A DNA stretch of 64,000 nt, from the NCBI GenBank assembly GCA_964036155.1, contig OZ038423.1, positions 51,723,249 through 51,787,248 of the forward strand, given 5' to 3'. The notes beneath the pieces are model-generated. The model saw nothing but the letters and a program-made list of their open reading frames with translations. It had not been told where the DNA came from and did not search any database. This document shows, one piece after another, positions 11,194 to 24,000 of this stretch. Both the position numbers and the translations under genes were made by a program. Every line of letters starts with the position of its first letter. The stretch's first letter is position 1. This stretch comes from Diploscapter coronatus (taxonomy: Eukaryota; Nematoda; Chromadorea; Rhabditida; Rhabditidae).

Positions 11194-13623
11194 TAACTAT
11201 TCATTGAAATTAGGGAATATTGAGGAATCTAGGTGAAAGAATAAGGATCAGCAGGTGGTTGGATGGCAGGACAGGCAAGGAGCCTGTGCACAATTTGCCA
11301 GCGGCCCTCAAATGAGGTTGATCTGAAAACATAACTCAACTTGATGGTTGACACACTTGGCAAGGGAACAAAAACGATGAAAAATCACATATAACCGGGA
11401 GAACTTGGAGAGAAACGATAAGAAAATGGAATTGGAAATGGAAGAAGAGAGGGAAGAGAAGCAGGGGAGAGGAAAGGAACTACTTGTGATAGGGGATAGA
11501 AGCTGGAAGCAGGAAGGGGGGAAAAGCAGAACGATCAAAGTATGGAATGCAGTGGAGTGAATGACAGGCGAGATGCAAATGGACATGGCTAAATTAGGAA
11601 TGTAGAAGGTAGAAGGGAACACAACAACAAGGATGAAGTGATATGATGCAATTGCACAAGACATTCAGGAGAAGAAACATTGCAACTCGTGCCTCTCCCC
11701 ATCTCCTCTTATTGCAGAAGCACGTCAGCTCGAGGTCTTTCATTAATCCTCTCCTCCTGCATATTCTTTCTTTTCTTCCCTCCCCTTGCTTTACCCTTTG
11801 CAATCTCTTTTCCTAGATTAAGTAAAATAAAAATTGGAGATGAGCAGAGCGACAAGCCACGAATGAAAATGAGAATCAGAATCATGGGATGAGAGAGATG
11901 GGAGGGATAAATGTAGGAGGATAACGGATTAGGAGCCGAATGAACCCGACAATGAAATGTTGATGAAATTGGTGAAAAACAAGGCAAACAGCGGACAAAA
12001 TGCTCTTCTCTCTGATATTTAATGGAAAAAACTATGCAGCCCCTTCTGTTGCATTGGAGACGGTTTTGCAAAACAATAAGAGACGAACACAGATAGAGGA
12101 GGAGATAGACAGTCGCGTGAATATGAATGCTGAAGAGGGAGCGAGCAAAAAGGGGAAAGAGGAGCACTTTGACCGAGGAGCGAGCTGATTGAATGATAGA
12201 TCAGATCAGATCGATGATAATGGAAGGGAAGGAGGACATATCCGGTAGATGTGGATGAAGCTGCGGGCAATCGATAGAGGGGAGGCGAGGAGGTTGGACT
12301 GTGAACAGGACAGGGACAGGGCTGTTTGTGCCAGTCTCCCATATACAAGAATACAAGGAGATGATATGCATCTCATTAGGCAAGTATTCACACAAGTTTA
12401 TTTTATAGAAACACAGGTGATAAAAATATGACCGACAGAGGGGAATAGTAGAAATTCCGTTGAGAAAATATTGAAAAATGAACGCACAAAATCGTAAATA
12501 ACATACTGATAATCGCGAGTAACTTGTATATACGCATTAATATTAAAATAAGACGATGATTATTTTCTTTAAATTCGAGATAAACAATCATCAGCAAGTT
12601 AATCTATGTGGAAGTTAAGCGGTGGCTGTAACTAGCAAAAAAATAGAGCAGTGTGACCTTGAATTACGACAAATTCTATTTGCAAGGTGAAGTTGGACAG
12701 GAAATACGGCGATAATATGGAAAGATTGATTGGATGCAGGGGGAAAGCGTCTGGAACTCTGCACAGCACGGAGACATGCCCGGATATGCACAGATAACCG
12801 ATAAAATGGCTGTCCGCACGAAGAAAAACACGGTTAATATAACTGTTTCGATGTTGTTTTCCACACTGAAAACTTGACGCACGCAGAAGTGGAAACGGCC
12901 TCAGAACTATCTCTGCAAATGTGTCGCATTGCAGAGGGAGGAGGGAAGGGAAGAGAAGATAACAAACAACCCGCGTCGCGTCATTCAGCTCTGCATCCCC
13001 TATTCCCCTCCCCATTGCGTCCCCATCTCACAGTTTTATTTCACCTCCACAGGCTTCCTACTTTTCTTCATCAAGAGTAGGTATTTTATTACGAGACCAG
13101 CAAACGTTTATCGATTTAACCATAGCAAATGAACAACAACCGAGTCTGCATTCAGGGGGCAGACAATTAGGCCCAGAGCCGCTAGCGAAGCCAATCAGGC
13201 TCTAATTTATGCAGTTTTTTACATGATTTACATGGGAAATCGCATATACTTGTCATGTTCGAAAAAATTGACGTCATCATCAATTTTTAGGGATAAAAAT
13301 CAGAGATGAAGATAAACGCTTAGTTATAAATAACTGCCGACGAATATTTTATCGCTACATATGCGTGAGTTTAACTTGTTTTTACATAACATAGGAAAAA
13401 GTAACACTGAAATTCTATCCTAAAATGTTCTTTTGCATGAATGATTCTGAGAGGAAAAAGTCATGCGGTTTCCATTTTTGGATGTTTAAATCGATCTAAA
13501 ATCATCGTTACATTTTAATTCATTCTAGTTATCGCTTATTCTAAAAATAGACTGATAAACAAGTTCTGTCACATTTCATCACCTTATCTTCATCGTTTCT
13601 ATAAAAATGTAAAGAAAATATAT

Positions 13624-13832
13624 TAGGCTGGTAAGAAAATTATTTCATATTCAATTGTCGTTTTCAAGTCTACTTCAATGATTGATTGTTCAAATTCAAG
13701 TAAAATTAGGCTGTTTTGCATAAATCGTCGAGATAAAGCATACCTCACTAGCTTCATTCGGATTATTCTTTATTTTTTGAAGAATAAGGAAAATCAGAAG
13801 ATGCAATGTGATAAAGCTTTCTCACCAGCCTA
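13624..13832. mobile_element. mariner-like MITE with TA duplication
   Basis: The element spans 13626-13830 (205 bp). It starts GGCTGGTAAGAAA and ends, on the other strand, GGCTGGTGAGAAAGC. Both ends abut TA (13624-13625 and 13831-13832), as expected for Tc1/mariner insertion. There is no transposase reading frame, so it is a non-autonomous copy. Confidence 0.8.
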
Positions 13833-13914
13833 TTATATTACGATTAGTTAATTTGTTTTCGTCTATTGATGGATAAATCGTTGTTACGCTTATCTAAGTC
13901 GGATTTTTAATAAT

Positions 13915-14004
13915 GGCTGCAAGTACTTTGTTACCAAAGCAGAAATAGTGTAGAATAAGAAGAAAAGGGGAGAAATAGCGTTTGGTAACAAAGTACCTGC
14001 AGCC
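13915..14004. mobile_element. MITE-like element with long near-perfect terminal repeats
   Basis: The element is 90 bp. The left end GGCTGCAAGTACTTTGTTAC pairs with the right end, which reads GGCTGCAGGTACTTTGTTAC on the other strand. The repeats reach about 25 bases with one or two mismatches. The middle is purine-rich and contains AGAAATAGTG. I see no clear target-site duplication. Confidence 0.75.
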
Positions 14005-14721
14005 AATCTTACAAATCGAATAAGAATTTTAAAAAATTATTTTAAAATAAAGGCGATTATGCAGAATAGTAATATCGCAAAAAAGTATTGTATAAAACCC
14101 CTAAGATTATTTTAAGTCAGCATTTTCATGATTAGTTTACTACCTTAGCAGGAAATGTATCCTTTTCTATTTTAGCTGAATTTAATGGAGAAAATATCTA
14201 TTAAAATCTAGTTCTAATAATAAAAATCTTTATTATTTAATCTCTTGTTGAAAAGTATTTGCGACTGGAAGGAATTACTAAACAACATTGGATTACAAAA
14301 TAAATAATAACGGCACCATAATTACTCTGCAAGGAAAGTAAATAAGCATGACTAATTGTACGAGCAATCGAAGCAACACCCTATTGAAAAGAAAGGAATT
14401 CGAAATAACACAATAAATAGGTCGATAAATTAGAAATTATCATTGAAATAGAGGATATAATTGAGTAGAGCAAGGCATAGATTAAAATGGAAGAATTACA
14501 GGGAAATTGTATATTAAAGTGAAGTACGGGATATGAGGATGAGGGTGAAAGGGTAACAGAACAGAATAGACAAGGCACAAACCAAGAAATTGAGAAAAAT
14601 CACAAACGGGAAAACTGCATCACAGGATGATTAGTCAGTCAATGGGGAGGGTAGGATTGGAGTAATGGATTACGGTACATTCGAATTCAGCAGAAAGCAA
14701 ACTATTAATAATGATAAATAT

Positions 14722-14827
14722 GGGCGGGCGAAATTTCGTTTTCAGTTTCGGATCTTAGAAAATTTAATTTTTGTTTCAGTCTCACCTTCGTTTTCGGGCT
14801 ATCAAAACTTGAAATTTCGTCAACCCT
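14722..14827. mobile_element. possible degenerate inverted-repeat element
   Basis: The left end GGGCGGGCGAAATTTCG and the right end, AGGGTTGACGAAATTTC on the other strand, could be decayed terminal repeats of a hAT-like element. The target-site duplication cannot be read. Confidence 0.35.
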
Positions 14828-15017
14828 ATGAGAAAGATACTCGGTATGAAATAGTCAAGTAGCATAGAGAAATGAGCAAAGCAGAATAGTCTACAGAAAT
14901 AAGGGAAAGAATTTGTTGATTTGTTGCGGATTGCGGGAGGAGAAAGATAACCTGAGGAGAGGAAGAACTGTTGAAGGAAGTGGAAATGTCATGAGCAAGG
15001 AGATGGATGATTGCTGT

Positions 15018-18000
15018 CTATTTGTGTTCTCTCGTCACGACCAAAGTGACTGGACCATCGATATTCTTGAGTTTCTCCAGGATCGCCATCGGAGTCAGTC
15101 CCTCGACACTCATTCCATCGACTGACACAAGGCGATCTCCCACTCGAAGAGAACCTACATATTTTTATATCACCAGTAAACTATATAGGAATTATGCAAA
15201 GAATTTAACCTTATTATGAATACTGTGAAATCTCTAATAGAAGCCCGAGAGCTTCTATTTTCAACACTCTTCTGGAGGAGCTTTTCAAATGAAAAGAGGG
15301 TCACTATTCTCAATCCAAATTTTCAGATCAAGTTTTCGAAAAATTACCCTTTTCGCCAATTTTGGAAAGGGACTTCAAATGGAGGAGGCCTCAATTAGAG
15401 ATTTTACGGTAGTTATTTTGAATCAATCATATTTCTCGAGGAATTCTAAATATGTGCTACAACTTTGAGTTCACAATGCTCGTTCAAACTAACAGCGAAT
15501 CATTCTAGTAAAACTCGGCATTTTCCGGGTGAGCAAGCTTTCATGTTTCATTTATGGAAAAAAATGCGTGAAAGAGTAGCATCTTCTGATAACTATTCCG
15601 GGTGTATGTCACTGCGCACAAAAGTAGAACTTAATGATTTTGACAATGAACATCAGTTATATTTATAGTCAGCTAAATTTGATAGAAATGAGTCATAATG
15701 AAAGACCCATCGATGATACTTGTTGATCAAGTGAGCTAAATTTGGCCTATTTTTTCTTACCCTTATCCTATTCCTGGGTTTGATTTAATGCCTTACCCTA
15801 TCGTTCCCTACCCTAGTCTAGCCCTCTTAGTCTATATTTGCTTCCAAAATAATAATTGCTATTTTGCTAAATCCATGATAGTCAAATTTGCTATCTATAA
15901 CTGAATAACTAGTAAAAGTGGAAACAACTAAAATGCATTCTAGCCGAGAAATATACTAATACGCCAAAAATTAGTTGAACATAACTATATTGATAAAATT
16001 AGCTAATTGTTATCAGATTATGATATTTCGTGAGTAATATAACTCTTATGTGCACTGACATACTCGATTTATTTTTTGTGCACAGTGACCGCTTCTCACT
16101 ATTCCTTTCATTTCACAATAAACAGCCAACGAATACCTTCAGCTGATGCAGCAGATTCAGGCGCAATCATTCTTATGTAAATTCCATCGACCCCAGTTCT
16201 CTTTGCCAGCGACACTCCAAGCGTGCCTCCACTGTGCTTTTCTAGCGTGGCAGATATCAAGTCCTCCTGTTTCTCCTGTCTGACGAGTCCCAGAGTGACT
16301 ACATCTCCTCCTCCTCTCAGCATAGCAACCACTTCCTGGTGAGAACGACTTTCCACAGGAATTCCATTCACCTAAATTTCACTTTCAGCTATTTTGCATG
16401 TTTTAGTTGGTTAGAGAGAATAAGACCAGGGTATGCACACCTTTTCCCTTTATAAATTTTACAGTTTGAAATTTTGTTCAAAAATGATCAATTCGTGGCT
16501 ATATATAAATGGAATTTGGACACGGATATATCAGGAAATTGCCCATCTTCTAGTTTCCAAATTTACATTATCTAGACAAGCTTGCAAAATAATTTTCAGT
16601 TTATGCATCTAAGTACTAATAACCGATTCGAAATGGCATGCTATTTTAAAAGTCTTTTTTAAACTTGAAGGATCTAAGACTGTGGAATAAAATTTTGTGA
16701 AACATAAAATTTGCCGAGCATTATTTTGTAATTATTAGTATAGTTAATTTCCTACCGAAACGAGTTTATCTCCAACTCTCAGATCTGGATGGCTGATTGC
16801 AGGTTCTGCCGTTAGCTGCTTAATGCAGACTTGTCCTCCAATCGAAGCAATCTGCACTCCCAAACTGCCCACTGCGTTTCGAGCCAATTTCACCTAAACC
16901 ATTTGATTTCCAATTTTAATTAATTTCAGAGAGAATTTCCTACTCGAATAATGTCTCCATCAGATCCTTCCTCCTTTTCATCAAAATCGTCTGTTCTATC
17001 CATGTTGGATCTTCTAAACTCAATCTTTCTGAACTGCAGTTGCTTTATCTGATTACCTAGCATATCTATATCGTCTATGTGCCGGATCACTCTGAGGGGG
17101 AGTAGCAGGTGGTTTCTGCGGTTGTCTCGGGGAAATTTCCTCTTCCAGATGATTTTCCTCGTAGTGATACATTGGGGTCGTCGGCAAACGATATTCGCCC
17201 TTTTCTTCATCAGACTCGTCCAAATGCAGACTAAATTTGAAATTCTGAATTTTCGTCTTTTTTCTTAAAATCTTACCCCGAAATAGCCTTCGAATCAATC
17301 AAATTATCCGAATCGAGTGTAGGAAGTGCGTCTCCAATCGCGCCGAAGTCCGACACGGCTCGTTGTCGTTTGTTGTGAACCCTTCGTGGAGGGGGTGGAG
17401 TTCGGGAGCCTAAATTCAAGCGCATTGTATGATTGAATAAATGTGACTAATTCATCAAGTTATGCAGAGTGCACCATAAATATTGTTTGATTTCCAATTC
17501 GCTTCTATTCTCTCAAGGAGTTACTACTTCCGTGAGAAAATAAAAAGTACCGAAGGAAAACTATCTCTCACACACACACTACAGGTTTTGAAATTTCCAT
17601 GAAAAGTTTAGACCGTATTTTCAGTTTAATAATGTCTAAATGTTACACTAAATACTCCTGCACTTTAAATGCAGTCGAACAGTAATTGTGGTGCACCATG
17701 TATAATATCACAATCTTTAATGCGAAAATAGGGCTACCTATATTTTAGGTGGATGACAAACACAGACAGTTGTATTTGTCAATCGAATATGGAGAGTAGG
17801 GAATGCAAGAAAACAGAAATACGAAAGAATCGCTGACAGATACAGCCGCCTGTGTCTTCATCCTTATGTAAAAATACATGAGACCCGAAAATAGTGATAG
17901 CTGTATGCTTTCAAGAATCTATGCAAAAATCAAAATAAGAATTATTTAACAATAGTTAAACAAAAAAAACTAGTTCTATCACAACATCAATAAATTTCCT

Positions 18001-21000
18001 CACCCTTCTGTGGAACATTTGGAACGGACAGGGAAGATGTAGATCCACTCAGCTTCTTCGCCTCGACTGCTGCGTGAGAACTATCGCGAGATGCTACAAG
18101 CACATCACTCAATCACTGTACGACAGAAAACTGTTGTCACGTGAAATAGCTTGAACAGTTCTAGCCTATTTGGTGTTTTCGAAAACGAGTTTTCTTACAA
18201 TATATTGCATTTCATCACAATATCACTTGACGATAAAAAATCTTATGGTATTTCGAATAAAAAATCTCACCAGATTTCTCATGTCTGACGACCCCATCGA
18301 GTCTGGCGATGTCCATTCTGAGATTCTGCCCTCCAGCCCTGACCAGTTCCACGGCCCTGTGTCTATCTCCTCCCTCCAGCGACACTCCATCCACAGAAAG
18401 CAGTCTATCTCCAACACACAAGCCCTGGAATTCATTCTTATACTCCCCTTTCATTGTTTTCCCACTTACAGCTCTCATTCCAGGTCCATTTTCGACTACA
18501 GATTTCACATAGACCCCCTTGACTCCATTCAGATTTCCATCGACCAGCGTCAACCCCAACCCGATCTGCGGATCTTTTGTTAGAGTCACTTCGAACTGCA
18601 TTCCAGGGATCTCATCCGATTCCATCGACTGGCCCTTTGCCACTTCGAATCGTTCTACGTGCGAGTCTGGAAATCACAAGTTAGCAAATGATAAAGTCTA
18701 GGCATTGCTACTTGGAAATTGTTATCGAGTCTAACCAAAAGAAACTAAATTTTTGCGAACTGAAAATGAAGTTTGTAGTAGAAGAGATAGAGAACTTGGA
18801 TAAATTCGCAGCTTCGTAGCATCGTAGCCTACGAACTATCATGAGAAGAGATATCTTCCTACCTTGCCCTGTACTCTTAACTATGTACGAGCTACCAAGC
18901 TACGAATTATCCAAATTGCTAGATATACAGTTTTTCTCCGTATTATTGCGCTGTTTTCACTATGTCTAGCTGACTGTTAGCGGTGAAATGAGACGAATCA
19001 CTCAAAAACACCATTTCACGTTACAATTTGTATGCACAAAAACTCGAAACGACATTAACCGTAATTATTGGAAGTGGATCCGTAACCGGTCGAGTTGTCC
19101 CTGCGATGCTCGTAGGAGGAGTTGAATCTGTCGGGGGCCTGGGGAGGGGCGTGGACTGGACGGGGAGCCGAGTGGTGACCGTTGGAAGGCATTTGGGGAA
19201 ACATTTCTGCCGACGACAAATCGGAGGGAGAATCCAGAGATACTGAAAGGAGGATGAAAGATAACAAACCACTCACGACAAATATACTGCAAATTCTTGA
19301 TATAATGAAAATCAGAATGACTTATTTCCTGATGTTTTTTTTTCATTTTATAGCAGATAAGGCGTCAAACACATTCATTTCTCTATGGAAGAGCAGAATT
19401 GAAAATGAATAATTCTTTGGAGATTTTTTAAAAATTTTCCAATGAAGTCATTATTTCTTTTATTAAAAGTCAATATAAAAGCCACCTATTCTAAAAAAAA
19501 ATACATTCGTTATGTCCAGTGCCCGTATTCATAAACGTGTCGAGAGGCTCTCGATGCGTTTATGAATACGGACACATTAAAGCCGATTTTATCAACTTTG
19601 CATAGGAAAGAATGAACTCACATCGATTGCTGACAGAATGTACAGGGCGTCCCTCGATGCTCACATCAGGCATCTGCTGCACTGCGCTCTCTGCCCGCAG
19701 CGTGCTCTTCCACTGACGCATCTTGATCATGAATCTGTGCTGGGATGCGGCGAACTTCACGAAGTAGCTCGATCTAAAATAAAGTTGATCGAAACGAAGT
19801 TTGAAGTTAGTTTTTTTCACCTAGAATAGATGTGTGTAAATAATTTATCGGAAAGATACATTCTTGCTTTTAGAAGATTCCCAATTAGTGGCATTAAACA
19901 ACTTTTGTGATTACTTTTATCGCTAGATTTTAGGTAAGACTATTTACATAGGCAGTAGCAACAGATCACAATCAAGAAAAAGGTTTGAATGCTTCCACTA
20001 AAGGACTAAAATTGATGACTGTTTCAATGGAAAGAAACAATGCGCACTTTCGTCGTAAAAATGGATTTTTCGGCTGGAAAATAAAAATGGAAGAATTTCG
20101 GTGATTTTTTCAAGAATTAAAAAAAATTTCGTGATTATCATGACCTTTCATAAGTAATTGATAAATGCAATTTCCTTATCGAAATTTGTTCCATAATGCA
20201 TTTTGGAAATCATATTCTGATCAAAGAATCTCCTTCTTAACGAGAAAATACTTTCCTAATTTTTACTGTAATGACCAGTAAGAATAACAGGAAAGACTGA
20301 CTTGGTGTGATGATCAGTGTAGAAGATACTCTCGATCTGTTCCCCATCCGAGTCTTTGTCCGTGGCGATAATCACAAATTTCTTCTTGTCGAATTGCAGA
20401 GTCTGTGTTTCCTGCCACTGGTGCTCTGCTCGAATCTCGCGAACCCCGCCCTAGAAATGTACTCATTGGAGAGTTGTTTGATTGAAAGATTCAGTGAAGA
20501 TACAGAGGGGTAAACTTGCACGTAATTTGGTCATTCGCTCTGAACAATAGCATTTCGTGCATGAGTCATTGAATAGGTGCTAATTTTGGAAAGAAAAATC
20601 AGGTCTGGAGACGTTTTAAAATGAAGTTTCAAAAATTATCTGATCTAGATGAAAGTAATTATGAAACATGATCTAAAGAACTTGAACATTCCATAGCTTC
20701 AGAACTATTTTGTCAACAGTTTAAAAGTTTACAAAGAGAAAATACACAGGGTTTGTGTGCACCAAAATGGAATGATTGACACCTGCATGGCTGGTATCAT
20801 ATACTTATTCGCTATATCTGGATTCTGAATGTTAGTAAAATGAATAGCAAAATGACTTTGACTAACCTGTTCTTCATAGATCCGAATGCCTCGGGGATGA
20901 ATGCCGATCCAAAGACAGGAGCCAGTGTCAGGGTCGAATGGGGACGAGCCGTGAGTGGCTGTGGGCTTGGTGCGGAACACTCGATGCAAATGGCACCCGA

Positions 21001-24000
21001 AATCTGCGTGGCGTTGGCACAGCTGAAGAAATAAAAATTATTAACGCTTTTCAAGTTTTTGAGTAGTTCTTTCCCAAACAGCATTTTTCAGTTTTAAATT
21101 CAAGTATTTAGTCATTTGGAAGACACTTAGGAAGGAATTATAAATCTTGCCTGAATGAATTTCATCTCAGCCTCTGCAGTGTTTGTTCCCGAATAGTGGC
21201 CATGCATCTCGGCCAACATGATTTGTAATCGTCGTGGATCTTCGAAATTGCAATATTTCTGGAAATACTCTTGATAAATTCTATTTTTTGTCGAAAACAA
21301 TCTTGCCTTGACAAGATAGTGGTGATTATCGAAGTAGTCGACAACGGCAGTGGGCGGTCGATTGCCGAATTCTGCCTGCAGAGCGAGGGCAGCCAATTCG
21401 AAAGCTGCATCTCGTTTCGGCTGGATTCTCTCCTCGATCACGTCTCTGCGAGCTTGCAAGTACAGCTCGTGCATTGTCATTTCGGTTCTAAATTCGCACA
21501 AATAAGAAATCAATGGTTTCCATTTTTTACTTGATGAAATCGAGTATTTGTGGATAGAATCGGAATCTCAAATGCAGCACATAGTTACACTTGGCCCCCA
21601 TCTTGGTGGCGCTCTTCCATCCAGCAGGAGCGAATTTCTCCAATCTCTGGTTCTCATCGAGGAAGAAGTGCTCTCCATCGCGCAGAAACGACAGCCCGAA
21701 GAATATGTGCTCGTTCAGATTCATGTGATGCACAACCAGGAAGTAGATATCACTCACTATCGCGTCGGAACGACAACCGATCTGACAAATAAATTCTTCA
21801 TTTCGAATGTCATAATTTGACTATTTGATCTACTTTTCTATCGATAATTCTAAAATATCTCTGCTAGCATAATTTATATTCATTGTTTTACAACACAGAA
21901 ATTTTTTTTTTAAATAATTAAAAATTCGTGAAACAGAATATAATATTTTTTTTTAGAGAAACTACCTCAATTTTCTGTCCGTTAAGCAGTTCCACAATGA
22001 CTTCAGTGTCTTCCACCTTATGTATCGTCATTTTCTTTTTCTTCGACGTAGGTGCTTTTAGACGAATACTTGGATATCGAGACAAATCGTAGAATTCGGG
22101 AATCGCTCGAGTCTGAAATAAAGCAATAATTGTTTATTTCAGGTTTCAAAGTATGTTTTACCTTTCGTTTTCCTCGTTTCGATTGTCTTCCACTAATTCG
22201 AGCAGGAACTAGAGAATTACGGCGAGGCAGTAGAGGAGACGAGGTAACTGAAATTCAAAATGTAGTTCGACCCATACGGCTTTTTGAATACACCTTAGTT
22301 TGAATATCCCGTAGGTCAAAAAATTGAAATATGGCAAGGGAAGCAGAATTGGATAGGCGAAATTTGGTATCAAAATGCAGCTCGATGCGTTGATCATTTT
22401 GTTAGCAAATTTATCCTACTGCACTCTAGTCCAACCCTCGCCATATTATTTGTTTACTTACGAGATATTCAAACTATAGGATCTACAGAGCCACAGGGGT
22501 TGTTCAATAAGCCATCCATACTTGTTCTTATAAATTTTAATAACGAGTATAATGTTAACAAAGAATTGAGATGAGTACATTGCTATGAATTCGGGGAAAA
22601 TAAAGAGGATATTAGTAGCGATTGATAACATTGAACTTGCTGTCATTTTTACAAAAAAAAAGTATGATTTCTAGATAGTCACGTAAATAAACCAGCTAAA
22701 TCGTACCATCAGAAGTGCTTCGGACAGCTTGTTTTGGAGTGGAAACAGGTGGTTTTGGAGCAGGGATGGGACTGACAACTGCGCCGATACTGTCTGATCG
22801 CTCGCTGAAAGGATAAAACATGAATAAATTCGGAAAGCATTTGAAATTACCGTTCCTGTTTGGCCTTGGCGAATATGCGATCGACGTCGTCCTCGTCGAC
22901 TTCCTCTTCGAAACTGAATTCGGGTTCTTTCTTCCTCTGGGCGGGCTCAGCTGGCTTCTGAATGGCCTTCAATGAATCAACTGAGTGAATGGATAGATCA
23001 ATAGTCAGTTCAATGTGTTAAATGGACTGTTCCCCTCTTCTCTCTGTGCAGATCTCTCGAGTCTCCACACCCTTCTGTTTATTTCTCGCAGATGTCAAAT
23101 TGCGTGGGGAGGTCCATTCAATTCGGTTCGAATTTATAAAAATCCCTCTCCCATTCTCACTTCCATTTCGATGTCCATTTGCAGCTCACTTTTCCTTCTT
23201 CTCTCTCAATCGAAAGTAAACAAATGTACGAGCGAACTCGATAAAAAATGATACAAACAAAAGTTGCTCGTAATGAATTAGAAAAGGGACTGAATTGAAC
23301 TCTTACATCCATTTATTTGAAACTTATGAATTTCATGTGGTTAACAAAGCTAATTTTCCTATTCCTTGAAACGAACGTTCTTGCTCTTTATAATTTAGCG
23401 AAAGAGAATGGATGGCTAAAGCATAACTTTGCAAGCCTTACGTTTTGAAAAATGTGGAGGAAAACGGAAATAGTGCATGAAAAAGAAATGAGAGTTCTTG
23501 ATCTGCGCATCAGGGCTGCAACTTTTGCACATGGCAAGTATCGTGTATCGTATGCTTTTCGACACACAGACTTTCCCATGTCCGTGTACACAAGTTCCAG
23601 CCCTGCTACGCACAGTTAGGCTAAACGCAGGACGCTTTCCAAGGATAAGGCCGTGAAAGTGGTGATTTGTGGAAATTGGGTAATAACATCTCTCATCTTA
23701 CAAATTCGCATTGTATTTGGTCAAAAATAAGAAACAAGGATCCTACCGGGAAAACTTCAGTACTGTTGGCCTTGACAATAGGCATGAAGCCAGGTGGAGC
23801 CCTGTTCTCGACTTCCATCTGCCTGTCCGTCTCTCTGTCCCTGTCTGCATGCATGTCTCTGCTATCCTCACTCGCCTCGTCATCTCCACTGTCCTCCCCT
23901 TCGAAGTCGAACGACGACACCACCTTCATTTTCTTTCTCTCTGCAATTTCGTTTCTTTCATCATTCGTTCTTGCTTTTTGCAAAATTTATCACCGTTGTA

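Larger units (their letters stand above)
11194..15017. other. spacer between the receptor start and the scaffold gene end
   Basis: It holds the presumed promoter of the insulin receptor (just above 11193) and the 3' flank of the FRMPD2-like gene. The stretch 11380-12200 is purine-rich on the plus strand, so the open frames there are low-complexity and not convincing. Mobile elements at 13626, 13915 and possibly 14722 fall within it. I see no gene or RNA gene. Confidence 0.5.

Noticed and set aside
11308..12395. Cluster of minus-strand frames of 60-152 codons rich in Ser, Leu, Phe and Cys
   Set aside because: All read the complement of a purine-rich stretch, overlap in several frames, and show no domain.
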